From Flavobacteriaceae bacterium (GTDB lineage: Bacteria > Bacteroidota > Bacteroidia > Flavobacteriales > Flavobacteriaceae): a stretch of 20,976 nucleotides of DNA. A program made the translations under genes and the position numbers. Below the pieces are notes generated by a model. It was not told the DNA's origin and ran no database searches. It was given only the letters and a program-made list of their open reading frames with translations. Where the stretch lies: the NCBI GenBank assembly GCA_013001365.1, contig JABDMQ010000027.1, forward strand, positions 1 through 20,976, read 5' to 3'. Of the stretch, positions 6,997 to 14,551 are shown piece after piece. Each line of letters begins with the position of its first letter. Position 1 is the first letter of the stretch.

Positions 6997-8262
6997 TTAA
7001 AGATCGTATTGCTTGATTTTTCTATAAAGTGTTCGCTCACTTATTCCTAGTTCTGCAGCTGCCAATTTTCGCTTGCCCTTATGACGCTCCAATGATTTCT
7101 TTATGAGTTCGAGCTCCTTATCATGCAAGGATAGTGTTTCTTCCTCTTCAATTTCTTCTGCAAAATGGTATTTATCCTGCCCATTATCCGATTGTTCTAC
7201 AGTTCTTGCAGGTTCAGACGGAATAGGCATGACTTCCATAGCTTCTCCTATGCGCTCCTCATACTTTGTTTCTGGTTCGCCATAGATTTTCTCGATCAAT
7301 CCTTCGTTCTGGTTCTGGACCTCCTTGACATTGCCACTTTTCATGAGTTCCAATGTAAGCTTCTTAAGATCGTTAAGGTCGTTTTTCATATCGAACAATA
7401 CCTTGTACATGATCTCTCGTTCACTACTGAAATCACTTTCAGACTTGTCTTTTTTAATAATCGCTGGCAAGTTTTTGCCAACATCTGGCAAGTATTCACG
7501 TAACCTGTCTGAACCAATGGTTCGGTCCTGCTCCAATACCGATAACTGCTCTGCCACATTTCTTAGTTGACGGATATTCCCATTCCAACGGTAATTCAAG
7601 AGCATGGTCACCGCATCATCGGTTAATCTGATAGTAGGCATTTTATACTTCAGGGCAAAGTCGCTTGCGAATTTCCTGAAAAGTAAATGCACATCTTCTT
7701 TACGATCGCGAAGCGGCGGTAACGAAATTTCTACAGTACTTAATCGGTAGTATAAGTCCTCCCTGAACTTTTCTTTTTTTATGGCCGCCAACATGTCTAG
7801 GTTTGTAGCAGCGACTATTCGAACATCGGTTTTCTGTACTTTGCTGCTTCCTACTTTAATGAATTCGCCATTCTCCAAGACACGCAACAATCGGACTTGT
7901 GTGGTCAGAGGCAATTCTCCTACTTCATCAAGGAAGATGGTGCCGCCATCTGCTACTTCGAAATACCCACTTCGTGTTTGTGTTGCTCCAGTAAAGGCTC
8001 CTTTTTCATGCCCGAAAAGCTCACTATCAATTGTTCCTTCTGGTATTGCACCACAGTTAACGGCAATGTACTTACCATGCTTACGATGAGATAATTGGTG
8101 TATGATCTTTGGAATGCTTTCCTTACCAACACCGCTCTCTCCGGTAACCAAGACTGAAATGTCCGTTGGTGCCACTTGGATTGCTTTTTCGACAGCGCGG
8201 TTGAGTTTGGAGTCATTGCCTATTATGCCGAATCGTTGTTTTATTGCTTGAACTGATTCCAT
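6997..8262 (-). CDS. Sigma-54-dependent transcriptional activator (AAA+ with Fis-type HTH), no sensor domain
   Basis: 421 aa. It uses ATP hydrolysis to open promoters bound by sigma-54 RNA polymerase. The AAA+ domain fills about residues 12-245: Walker A GESGVGKE (41-48), the sigma-54 contact loop GAFTGA (88-93, intact), Walker B TIFLDE (108-113), the RLLRVLE stretch, the RFREDLYYRL-like segment at 166-173, and sensor II RWNGNIRQLRN, where the usual PGN is NGN. Residues about 265-375 form a charged linker rich in Glu, Lys and Asp. A Fis-type helix-turn-helix lies at about 382-419 (RKLAAAELGISERTLYRKI). There is no receiver, GAF or PAS domain before the AAA+ core. It sits 2 bp after miaB. Repressor or inducer control, if any, must be outside the protein or through the linker. 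Confidence 0.95.
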   Translation of the reverse strand: MESVQAIKQRFGIIGNDSKLNRAVEKAIQVAPTDISVLVTGESGVGKESIPKIIHQLSHRKHGKYIAVNCGAIPEGTIDSELFGHEKGAFTGATQTRSGYFEVADGGTIFLDEVGELPLTTQVRLLRVLENGEFIKVGSSKVQKTDVRIVAATNLDMLAAIKKEKFREDLYYRLSTVEISLPPLRDRKEDVHLLFRKFASDFALKYKMPTIRLTDDAVTMLLNYRWNGNIRQLRNVAEQLSVLEQDRTIGSDRLREYLPDVGKNLPAIIKKDKSESDFSSEREIMYKVLFDMKNDLNDLKKLTLELMKSGNVKEVQNQNEGLIEKIYGEPETKYEERIGEAMEVMPIPSEPARTVEQSDNGQDKYHFAEEIEEEETLSLHDKELELIKKSLERHKGKRKLAAAELGISERTLYRKIKQYDL

Positions 8263-8264
8263 TT

Positions 8265-9710
8265 TTAATTGTTTTTTGAATATCCAATAGCTTCACCAAT
8301 AAGTGTTGCTCCTGTACAATCATGAATTTTCACACTTACGAAATCACCAACTTTATAATGCTCCTTAGGGAAAACAGCTACTGTACTTTGATGTGTTCTT
8401 CCGCTCCATTCAATTTCAGATTTTTTTGATGTTTTCTCGATCAGGACTTCAACGGTCTTTCCAACGAATTGTTTGGTCCGGTAGGCACTATGCTTTAATT
8501 GAAGGTCTACTATTTCAGCCAATCGACGTTGTTTTATTTCTGCCGGCACATCGTCGTCCATTTTACGCTCTGCCATGGTTCCAGGCCGTTCGGAATAAGC
8601 GAACATATATCCGAAATCGTATTTTACATACTCCATCAGTGCCATGGTATCGCGATGGTCTTCTTCAGTTTCTGTCGGAAAACCAACGATCATGTCTTGA
8701 CTTATGCCGCAATCTGGTATGATGTTCTTTATGTCCGATATGAGCTGTTTGTAATCTTCAACGGTATGCTGTCTATTCATTTCCTTCAGGATACGGTTAC
8801 TTCCGCTTTGTACAGGCAAATGAATGTAATTGCAAATGTTATCGTATTTGGCCATAGTCTCAACTACGTCCAAGGTCATGTCTTGCGGATTGGAGGTCGA
8901 GAATCGAATGCGCATCTTTGGTTGTGCTTTTGCACAAAGTTCTAACAGGTCAGAAAATCTAACAGCAGTTGCTTGCTGCATTTCTGATGCCTTAGTGAAA
9001 TCCTTTTTCAATCCACCACCATACCACAGATAACTATCTACGTTTTGACCAAGAAGCGTAATTTCTTTGAAGCCTTTTTCCCAAAGGTCGTTTACTTCTT
9101 CAATAATACTTTGAGGATCACGGCTACGCTCTCGCCCTCTGGTGAATGGTACAACACAGAATGTACACATATTATCACATCCTCGTGTGATCGAAACAAA
9201 GGCGGTAACGCCATTGCTGTTCAACCTTACTGGAGAAACGTCGCCATAGGTTTCGTCCTTGGATAATATGACATTGACTGCATTCCTTCCTTCATCTACC
9301 TCTGCAAGTAGATTAGGCAAGTCTTTATAGGCATCCGGGCCAACAACCAGATCAACGATTTTTTCTTCTTCCAAGAATTTTGTCTTCAAGCGTTCGGCCA
9401 TACAACCAAGAACGCCAACCTTCATTTTAGGGTTGTGTTTCTTGACAGCATTGTACTTTTCAAGTCGCTTGCGTACAGTTAGTTCAGCTTTTTCTCTAAT
9501 GGAACAGGTGTTTACTAAAACAAGGTCTGCTTCTTCGAGGTTCTGGGTAGTATTGAATCCTTCACCCGAAAGAATGGATGCCACGATCTCACTATCAGAA
9601 AAATTCATAGCACAACCATAGCTCTCAATAAATAACTTGCGAGTGTTACCTTTTTCCTGTTCAAGAACTAGCGGTTTTCCCTGCTTTTTTTCGTCGATTG
9701 TCTTCTCCAT
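8265..9710 (-). CDS. miaB: MiaB, tRNA (N6-isopentenyladenosine-37-C2) methylthiotransferase
   Basis: 481 aa. It adds a methylthio group to i6A37 of tRNAs that read codons starting with U. Domains in order: the N-terminal UPF0004 domain, whose three iron-sulfur cysteines are Cys33 (YGCAMN), Cys69 (NTCSIRE) and Cys103 (LGCMAE). Next the radical-SAM core with Cys178, Cys182 and Cys185 (RGCDNMCTFC), followed by RGRERSR. Last a C-terminal TRAM domain (about 412-478, QFVGKTVEVLIE to GEAIGYS). Residues 1-22 are a charged extension. It is the first gene of the operon. A Bacteroidota-type promoter with TTTG at 9777-9774 and TATCTTTG at 9752-9745 lies upstream on the minus strand. Confidence 0.98.
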   Translation of the reverse strand: MEKTIDEKKQGKPLVLEQEKGNTRKLFIESYGCAMNFSDSEIVASILSGEGFNTTQNLEEADLVLVNTCSIREKAELTVRKRLEKYNAVKKHNPKMKVGVLGCMAERLKTKFLEEEKIVDLVVGPDAYKDLPNLLAEVDEGRNAVNVILSKDETYGDVSPVRLNSNGVTAFVSITRGCDNMCTFCVVPFTRGRERSRDPQSIIEEVNDLWEKGFKEITLLGQNVDSYLWYGGGLKKDFTKASEMQQATAVRFSDLLELCAKAQPKMRIRFSTSNPQDMTLDVVETMAKYDNICNYIHLPVQSGSNRILKEMNRQHTVEDYKQLISDIKNIIPDCGISQDMIVGFPTETEEDHRDTMALMEYVKYDFGYMFAYSERPGTMAERKMDDDVPAEIKQRRLAEIVDLQLKHSAYRTKQFVGKTVEVLIEKTSKKSEIEWSGRTHQSTVAVFPKEHYKVGDFVSVKIHDCTGATLIGEAIGYSKNN

Positions 9711-9744
9711 ATTCTAGTGGAATCCTTTACGGTCAATAAGTATG

Positions 9745-9813
9745 CAAAGATAGGATTTATTTAGTTTTTATGACAAACTGTCATGTTAATCTATCTTAAA
9801 AACAATATCTTTG
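9745..9813. promoter_or_regulatory. Divergent promoter pair around a TGACA-N3-TGTCA palindrome
   Basis: The octamer TATCTTTG, matching the TAnnTTTG -7 consensus of Bacteroidota, occurs facing each way: minus strand 9752-9745 toward miaB and plus strand 9806-9813 toward the membrane-protein gene. For miaB a TTTG lies 21 bp upstream of its box (9777-9774). For the plus gene no clear -33 TTTG is seen. The 15-bp perfect inverted repeat ATGACA-AAC-TGTCAT (9770-9784) sits within 2 bp of the exact midpoint and overlaps the miaB -33 element, so it could control both. Confidence 0.65.
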
Positions 9814-9838
9814 AACAACAACCAATTAATCAACTCAT

Positions 9839-10618
9839 ATGAATACCGTCCAGTACCTTATCGACAAAATTAAAAGTGCTCCAGAATTGGATTTTGGGAA
9901 TATCTTCAACGCTTCAATTGATTTATTCAAGAAATCATGGTTGCAAGGCTTCCTAATGCAGATCATCAGCGTTCTTATCATGATTCCGTTCTTTATTTTG
10001 ATCTATGGCCCTATAATTGCCGCCGCAATAGCGCAAGAGGGTTCTAGAGGATATAGCGATGGTACTTGGGACGGCATATTTGCTGGTCTCGGAATCCTTT
10101 ACATTGCAGGAGTAATTGTAGCAATATTGGTTTTGGGATCTGCTGTAACTGCGATTCAAGCAGCATTTTTTGTCATTTTAAAAAAATACGATCATAATGA
10201 AACGGTTCATACTAACGATTTCTTCATGTTTCTAAAAGGACCTTATCTTGGAAAGATTCTCGGATTGTTGGCGATGACCATCTTAATTTCAATACCAGCG
10301 GCCTTGTTATGTTATTTGCCATTGATCTACGTTTTGGTGCCATTGAATCTTTTCGTTCCGTTTTTTGCATTCAATCCGCATCTCGGAGTTATGGATATAG
10401 TTAAAGTGAGCTTCAGTTTAGGAAATAAGAAATGGTTGATTCTGTTTGGATTGATAATCATTTCATCCTTACTTGCACAGATTGTTGGTATACTTGCATG
10501 TGGAATAGGTGTATTATTTACAGCCGCATTCATTTATCACCCTGTATATAAGGTATATAAACAAGTGATAGGATTCGATGATAAATCAAGTGTTCCTATT
10601 AATCATATAGTGGAATAA
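9839..10618 (+). CDS. Multi-pass membrane protein of unknown function
   Basis: 259 aa. A soluble N-terminal stretch with ELDFGNIFNASIDLFKKSWLQGF (about 16-38) resembles the start of DUF975-like or glycerophosphodiester-phosphodiesterase membrane-domain proteins. It is followed by four to six hydrophobic segments (about 38-62, 80-112, 143-185, 200-235), with Gly, Pro and Ala kinks. There is no signal peptide, channel motif or catalytic pattern. Flavobacterial relatives are, as I recall, sometimes labelled as a carotene monooxygenase; nothing in this sequence supports that. It is alone on its strand, divergent from miaB, with its own TATCTTTG box at 9806-9813 and a terminator at 10642-10668. 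Confidence 0.8.
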   Translation: MNTVQYLIDKIKSAPELDFGNIFNASIDLFKKSWLQGFLMQIISVLIMIPFFILIYGPIIAAAIAQEGSRGYSDGTWDGIFAGLGILYIAGVIVAILVLGSAVTAIQAAFFVILKKYDHNETVHTNDFFMFLKGPYLGKILGLLAMTILISIPAALLCYLPLIYVLVPLNLFVPFFAFNPHLGVMDIVKVSFSLGNKKWLILFGLIIISSLLAQIVGILACGIGVLFTAAFIYHPVYKVYKQVIGFDDKSSVPINHIVE

Positions 10619-10641
10619 TTCAGCTAAAATTCGTAATTAAG

Positions 10642-10668
10642 AAATCCCACACATTCGTGGGATTTTTT
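10642..10668 (+). terminator. Intrinsic terminator after the membrane-protein gene
   Basis: AAATCCCAC (10642-10650) pairs perfectly with GTGGGATTT (10657-10665) across a 6-base loop, and the T-run continues to 10668. It lies 24 bp after the stop and before the topA promoter. Confidence 0.9.
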
Positions 10669-10711
10669 GTTTATATAATAAGGACACAATCCTGATATTA
10701 AAAAAAACATA

Positions 10712-10719
10712 TACTTTTG
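10712..10719 (+). promoter_or_regulatory. -7 box (TACTTTTG) upstream of topA
   Basis: TACTTTTG matches TAnnTTTG and lies 19 bp before the topA ATG, predicting a short leader of roughly 12 to 14 bases. No good -33 TTTG is seen at the expected place. Confidence 0.55.
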
Positions 10720-10738
10720 TACCTCGAAAAAATCAGAC

Positions 10739-13228
10739 ATGGCAAAGAATTTAGTTATCGTTGAGTCTCCTGCAAAAGCCAAAACCATTGAGAAATTCCT
10801 TGGTAAGGATTTCAAGGTCGAATCCAGTTTTGGGCATATTGCAGACCTGCCATCTAAAGAATTAGGGGTTGATGTTGATGGAGATTTCAAACCTAAATAT
10901 CAAGTTTCAAAAGACAAGAAAGCCATTGTCAAAAAATTAAAGGATCTAGCGAAAAAAGCCGAAATGGTCTGGTTGGCCAGTGATGAAGATAGAGAGGGAG
11001 AGGCGATAGCATGGCATTTAGCAGAAACTTTAAAATTAGACAAGAACAAGACCAAGCGAATAGTCTTTCATGAGATCACTAAATCTGCCATTAAAAAGGC
11101 CATTGAGAATCCCAGGAGTATTGATTACGATCTGGTCAATGCTCAACAGGCTCGTCGAGTTCTAGATAGGATCGTTGGCTATGAATTGTCACCAGTTCTT
11201 TGGCGAAAGGTCAAAGGAGGTCTTTCTGCAGGGCGTGTGCAATCTGTTTCTGTTAGGTTAATAGTTGAGCGCGAACGTGAGATCCAAGGATTTAGTCCAC
11301 AGGCTTCTTTCAGGATTGATGCACAGTTTACTAATGAAGATGGGAAATCCTTCAAGGCGAAATTACCTAAGGCTTTCAATACAAAAGAGGAAGCCCTCCG
11401 ATTCTTAAAATCAAATACCAATTCAGATTTCGAAGTAGCCAATCTAGAAAAGAAACCAGCTAAAAAGTCGCCGGCAGCACCATTTACAACCTCTACTCTG
11501 CAACAAGAAGCTTCAAGGAAATTGTATTTCTCAGTTAGCAAGACCATGACCATGGCCCAAAGATTGTATGAGGCAGGTCTCATAACCTATATGAGGACAG
11601 ATAGTGTAAATCTATCAAACGAAGCTCGCAAAGGGGCAGAAGAGGCGATTACCAAATCTTATGGTTCTCAATACAGCAAAACCCGTAATTACAAAGGTAA
11701 ATCCAAAGGAGCACAAGAGGCACATGAAGCCATTCGTCCTACGGACTTTTCAAGACAGTCAGTAAATGTTGATAGGGATCAGGCAAGATTATACGAACTA
11801 ATATGGAAACGAGCCATTGCATCGCAAATGAGCGAGGCCCAATTGGAACGAACCAATGTAAAGATCAAGGCGTCTACCCATAAAGAAGAATTCTCAGCCA
11901 ATGGGGAAATCATAAAATTCGATGGATTTCTTAAAGTGTATTTGGAAGGAACTGATGAGGAGGTTGAAGAACAAGAAGGCATGTTGCCGAATCTTAGAAT
12001 TGGGGAATCCTTGGTCAATAAGTACATAACAGCTACAGAACGATTTACGCGTCCACCTGCACGATATACAGAAGCATCATTAGTCAAGAAGTTGGAAGAA
12101 TTGGGAATTGGTCGTCCATCTACATACGCGCCAACAATATCGACTATTCAAGCAAGGAATTATGTTGAAAAAGGAACTGTAGAAGGCACACCAAGATCAT
12201 ATTCCCAACTTACTTTTGAAAATGGTGATATAAAGGACACGACTCTTTCGGAAAAAGTGGGTTCTGACAAAGGGAAACTAGTGCCAACAGATGTTGGAAT
12301 GATCGTTACGGATTTCCTGGTCAATCATTTCGAGAATATTCTAGATTACAATTTTACTGCAAAAGTAGAAGCGGATTTCGATGATATAGCAGAAGGCAAG
12401 GAGGAATGGACAGACATGATGAAGGATTTTTATAAGACCTTTCATCCTCAAGTCGAAGATGTTAAGGAAAACGCCGAAAGAGAATCTGGAGAACGCGTTC
12501 TTGGTGAAGACCCTAAAACAGGAAGACAAGTGAGCGTTCGTTTGGGCAAATTCGGACCGATGGTTCAAATTGGTACTGTAGACGATGAAGAAAAGCCAAA
12601 GTTTGCGAGTTTAGCACCAGACCAGCAACTTAATACCATAACATTTGATGAGGCCATGGCCCTATTTCAGTTGCCAAAGGACCTTGGTCAATACAATGGT
12701 GAGGACCTTCAAGTGGCAATTGGAAGGTTTGGGCCATATGTTAAGTATGGCAAAAAATTCGTTTCAATCCCTGCCGGTGTCGACCCTTTGAATGTTGATC
12801 TTGAAGAGGCCATTGTATTGGTGAAAGAGAAAGAAAAGGCCGATGCTCCTATTTATACTTATGAAGGACTTCCAGTCCAGAAAGGCAAAGGAAGGTTTGG
12901 TCCATTCATTAAATGGAACAGCATGTTCATCAATGTCAACAAGAAATATGACTGGGACAACCTCAGTGATAATGATATCATAACGCTAATTGAAGAAAAG
13001 AAACAAAAAGAGATCGATAAATTAGTGCATAATTGGGAAGAAGATGGTATTCGTGTTGAGAAGGCCAGATGGGGAAGACACCATATTATTAAAGGAAAAA
13101 CCAAGATCGAGCTTCCAAAGACCGTCGATGCTTCTAAACTTACACTGGAAAAGGTAAAAGACATAATCGAGAAAAACGCTCCTAAGAAGAAAACAAGAAC
13201 CAAGAAAAAAACAACTTCAAAAAAATAA
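10739..13228 (+). CDS. topA: DNA topoisomerase I (type IA)
   Basis: 829 aa. It relaxes negative supercoils by transient cleavage of one strand. The Toprim domain covers about 1-120, with the N-terminal VESPAKAKTIEKFLG and the metal-binding DEDREGE (82-88). The topoisomerase core covers about 135-590, with QARRVLDRIVGYELSPVLW, GLSAGRVQSVSVRLIVERE and the catalytic tyrosine Tyr284 in LITYMRTDSVNLS (Arg286 beside it). The C-terminus has three type IA C-terminal repeats with FGP signatures: LGKFGPMVQIG, IGRFGPYVKYG and KGRFGPFIKWN. There are no zinc-finger cysteines, and the tail is very lysine-rich. The length and this repeat form are usual for Bacteroidota. The next gene follows 6 bp after the stop, so topA may drive the ureohydrolase-like gene. 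Confidence 0.98.
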   Translation: MAKNLVIVESPAKAKTIEKFLGKDFKVESSFGHIADLPSKELGVDVDGDFKPKYQVSKDKKAIVKKLKDLAKKAEMVWLASDEDREGEAIAWHLAETLKLDKNKTKRIVFHEITKSAIKKAIENPRSIDYDLVNAQQARRVLDRIVGYELSPVLWRKVKGGLSAGRVQSVSVRLIVEREREIQGFSPQASFRIDAQFTNEDGKSFKAKLPKAFNTKEEALRFLKSNTNSDFEVANLEKKPAKKSPAAPFTTSTLQQEASRKLYFSVSKTMTMAQRLYEAGLITYMRTDSVNLSNEARKGAEEAITKSYGSQYSKTRNYKGKSKGAQEAHEAIRPTDFSRQSVNVDRDQARLYELIWKRAIASQMSEAQLERTNVKIKASTHKEEFSANGEIIKFDGFLKVYLEGTDEEVEEQEGMLPNLRIGESLVNKYITATERFTRPPARYTEASLVKKLEELGIGRPSTYAPTISTIQARNYVEKGTVEGTPRSYSQLTFENGDIKDTTLSEKVGSDKGKLVPTDVGMIVTDFLVNHFENILDYNFTAKVEADFDDIAEGKEEWTDMMKDFYKTFHPQVEDVKENAERESGERVLGEDPKTGRQVSVRLGKFGPMVQIGTVDDEEKPKFASLAPDQQLNTITFDEAMALFQLPKDLGQYNGEDLQVAIGRFGPYVKYGKKFVSIPAGVDPLNVDLEEAIVLVKEKEKADAPIYTYEGLPVQKGKGRFGPFIKWNSMFINVNKKYDWDNLSDNDIITLIEEKKQKEIDKLVHNWEEDGIRVEKARWGRHHIIKGKTKIELPKTVDASKLTLEKVKDIIEKNAPKKKTRTKKKTTSKK

Positions 13229-13234
13229 TGGCCA

Positions 13235-14401
13235 ATGAACTTTAATTTTCTATCACCTGTCGAGGATGCTGTTCTAGCGCACAACGAATTATTACCTGAA
13301 CATACCTTGGGTAGAAAATTAAAGATCAACTCCAAACAAAACGGTATCCCTGAATTAGATGATGTACGTTTAGCCATTATTGGTGTTCCTGAAAATCGAA
13401 ATGACATTAATTTTATTGGTGAAGATTATCAATTAGGTGAGATAAGAAAAACCTTGTATACTCTTTTCCCCGGAAATTGGCATACTGGAATTGCCGACCT
13501 AGGCAACATTAATAAGGGAGAGACAGTAGAAGATACTTATTTTGCGCTACGAACGACACTTTCCATTTTAATGGAAAAAAAAATCATACCTATTATAATA
13601 GGAGGAAGTCAGGACCTTACCTATGCCAATTATCGATCTTACGACACCTTCAAGCCGATGGTCAATATTGTTAATGTGGATTGCAAGTTCGATCTGGGAG
13701 ATGTCTCCAAGCCAATAAAGAACGATAGTTTCATGGGCAAGATCATTCTTGAGAAACCATACAACCTTTTTAATTATACTACATTAGGCTATCAGACCTA
13801 TTTCAATTCCCAAGAAGAAATTGACTTAATGGAAAAGCTTTACTTCGAAGCATATAGATTAGGGGAGGTTTCATCAGACATTACATCGGTCGAACCAATG
13901 GTAAGGGATGCTAATATTGTCACTATTGACATGTCAAGCATCAAGGGTTCGGAGGTAAGTAATAAACAACGATTTTCCCCAAATGGTCTTGATGGCAAGG
14001 AAATCTGTGCTATAACTCGTTATGCGGGACTTAGTAACAAAGTATCTTCGTTTGGAATTTACGAATACAAGCAATCGAAGGACGATGAGTTAACATCCAT
14101 GTTAATTGCCCAGATGATCTGGTACTTCATTGAAGGCGTTAATTCACGAATATCCGATGATGACTTTACAGATGAAAATAGCTTCCAGAAATTCACCGTA
14201 TTGGTCGAGGACGAAGAACTTTTATTCTACAAGAGCAATAAGACTGGACGTTGGTGGATAGAAATACCATTTTTATCAGAAGTTAATAATAAATTAAAAA
14301 GACACACGTTATTACCATGCATGCACCAAGATTATGTTGATGCCTGCAATAATATCATACCTGAAAGATGGTATAAAGCACATCGAAAAAATAGTGTTTA
14401 G
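13235..14401 (+). CDS. Ureohydrolase (arginase/formimidoylglutamase)-like protein with degenerate metal site
   Basis: 388 aa. The fold order matches the arginase/agmatinase superfamily: IIPIIIGGSQD (arginase GGDHS), IVNVDCKFD (DAHxD), IVTIDMSSIKGSE (SxDxDxxDP), then FSPNGLDGKE and FGIYEY. The dimetal site is broken. His of GGDHS is Gln126, His of DAHxD is Lys151, and the second Asp of SxDxD is Ser234. Asp149, Asp153 and Asp232 remain, and Glu277 matches the active-site glutamate. Three of six metal ligands are thus lost, so catalysis is unlikely. The family is often annotated as formimidoylglutamase. It lies between topA (6 bp upstream) and the gld block (150 bp downstream). A structural or regulatory role is possible, but I do not know it. 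The start at 13235 is favoured because the in-frame ORF begins there. Confidence 0.85.
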   Translation: MNFNFLSPVEDAVLAHNELLPEHTLGRKLKINSKQNGIPELDDVRLAIIGVPENRNDINFIGEDYQLGEIRKTLYTLFPGNWHTGIADLGNINKGETVEDTYFALRTTLSILMEKKIIPIIIGGSQDLTYANYRSYDTFKPMVNIVNVDCKFDLGDVSKPIKNDSFMGKIILEKPYNLFNYTTLGYQTYFNSQEEIDLMEKLYFEAYRLGEVSSDITSVEPMVRDANIVTIDMSSIKGSEVSNKQRFSPNGLDGKEICAITRYAGLSNKVSSFGIYEYKQSKDDELTSMLIAQMIWYFIEGVNSRISDDDFTDENSFQKFTVLVEDEELLFYKSNKTGRWWIEIPFLSEVNNKLKRHTLLPCMHQDYVDACNNIIPERWYKAHRKNSV

Positions 14402-14477
14402 GAATAACGGTTAAACTGCATTTCATCGATAAAGTGTAATTTTTTTAAGATTAAATGTAAATTTTTGGGCTAAAAAG

Positions 14478-14508
14478 TTGTTTTTGTGAAAATATATAAA
14501 TATGTTTG
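14478..14508 (+). promoter_or_regulatory. Likely promoter of the gldKLMN operon
   Basis: TATGTTTG (14501-14508) matches the TAnnTTTG -7 element, and TTG at 14478-14480 lies 20 bp upstream, in the expected -33 range. Transcription would begin near 14514-14516, giving a leader of about 37 bases before gldK. Nothing else is recognised in the 150-bp gap 14402-14551, which is AT-rich. Confidence 0.6.
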
Positions 14509-14551
14509 AGCCCTTGAATTTATAAGGACTAGTAATTTAACCTCGAATTTC

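Noticed and set aside
9839..10618. Carotene monooxygenase label for the membrane protein
   Set aside because: No histidine ligands or beta-propeller features of carotenoid oxygenases are present; it is a multi-pass membrane protein.
13228..13245. ATG at 13228 overlapping the topA stop as the start of the ureohydrolase-like gene
   Set aside because: It is in another frame and reaches a stop after five codons. The long frame starts at 13235.
13235..14401. Active formimidoylglutamase or arginase
   Set aside because: Three of the six metal ligands are replaced, so I call only homology and not activity.
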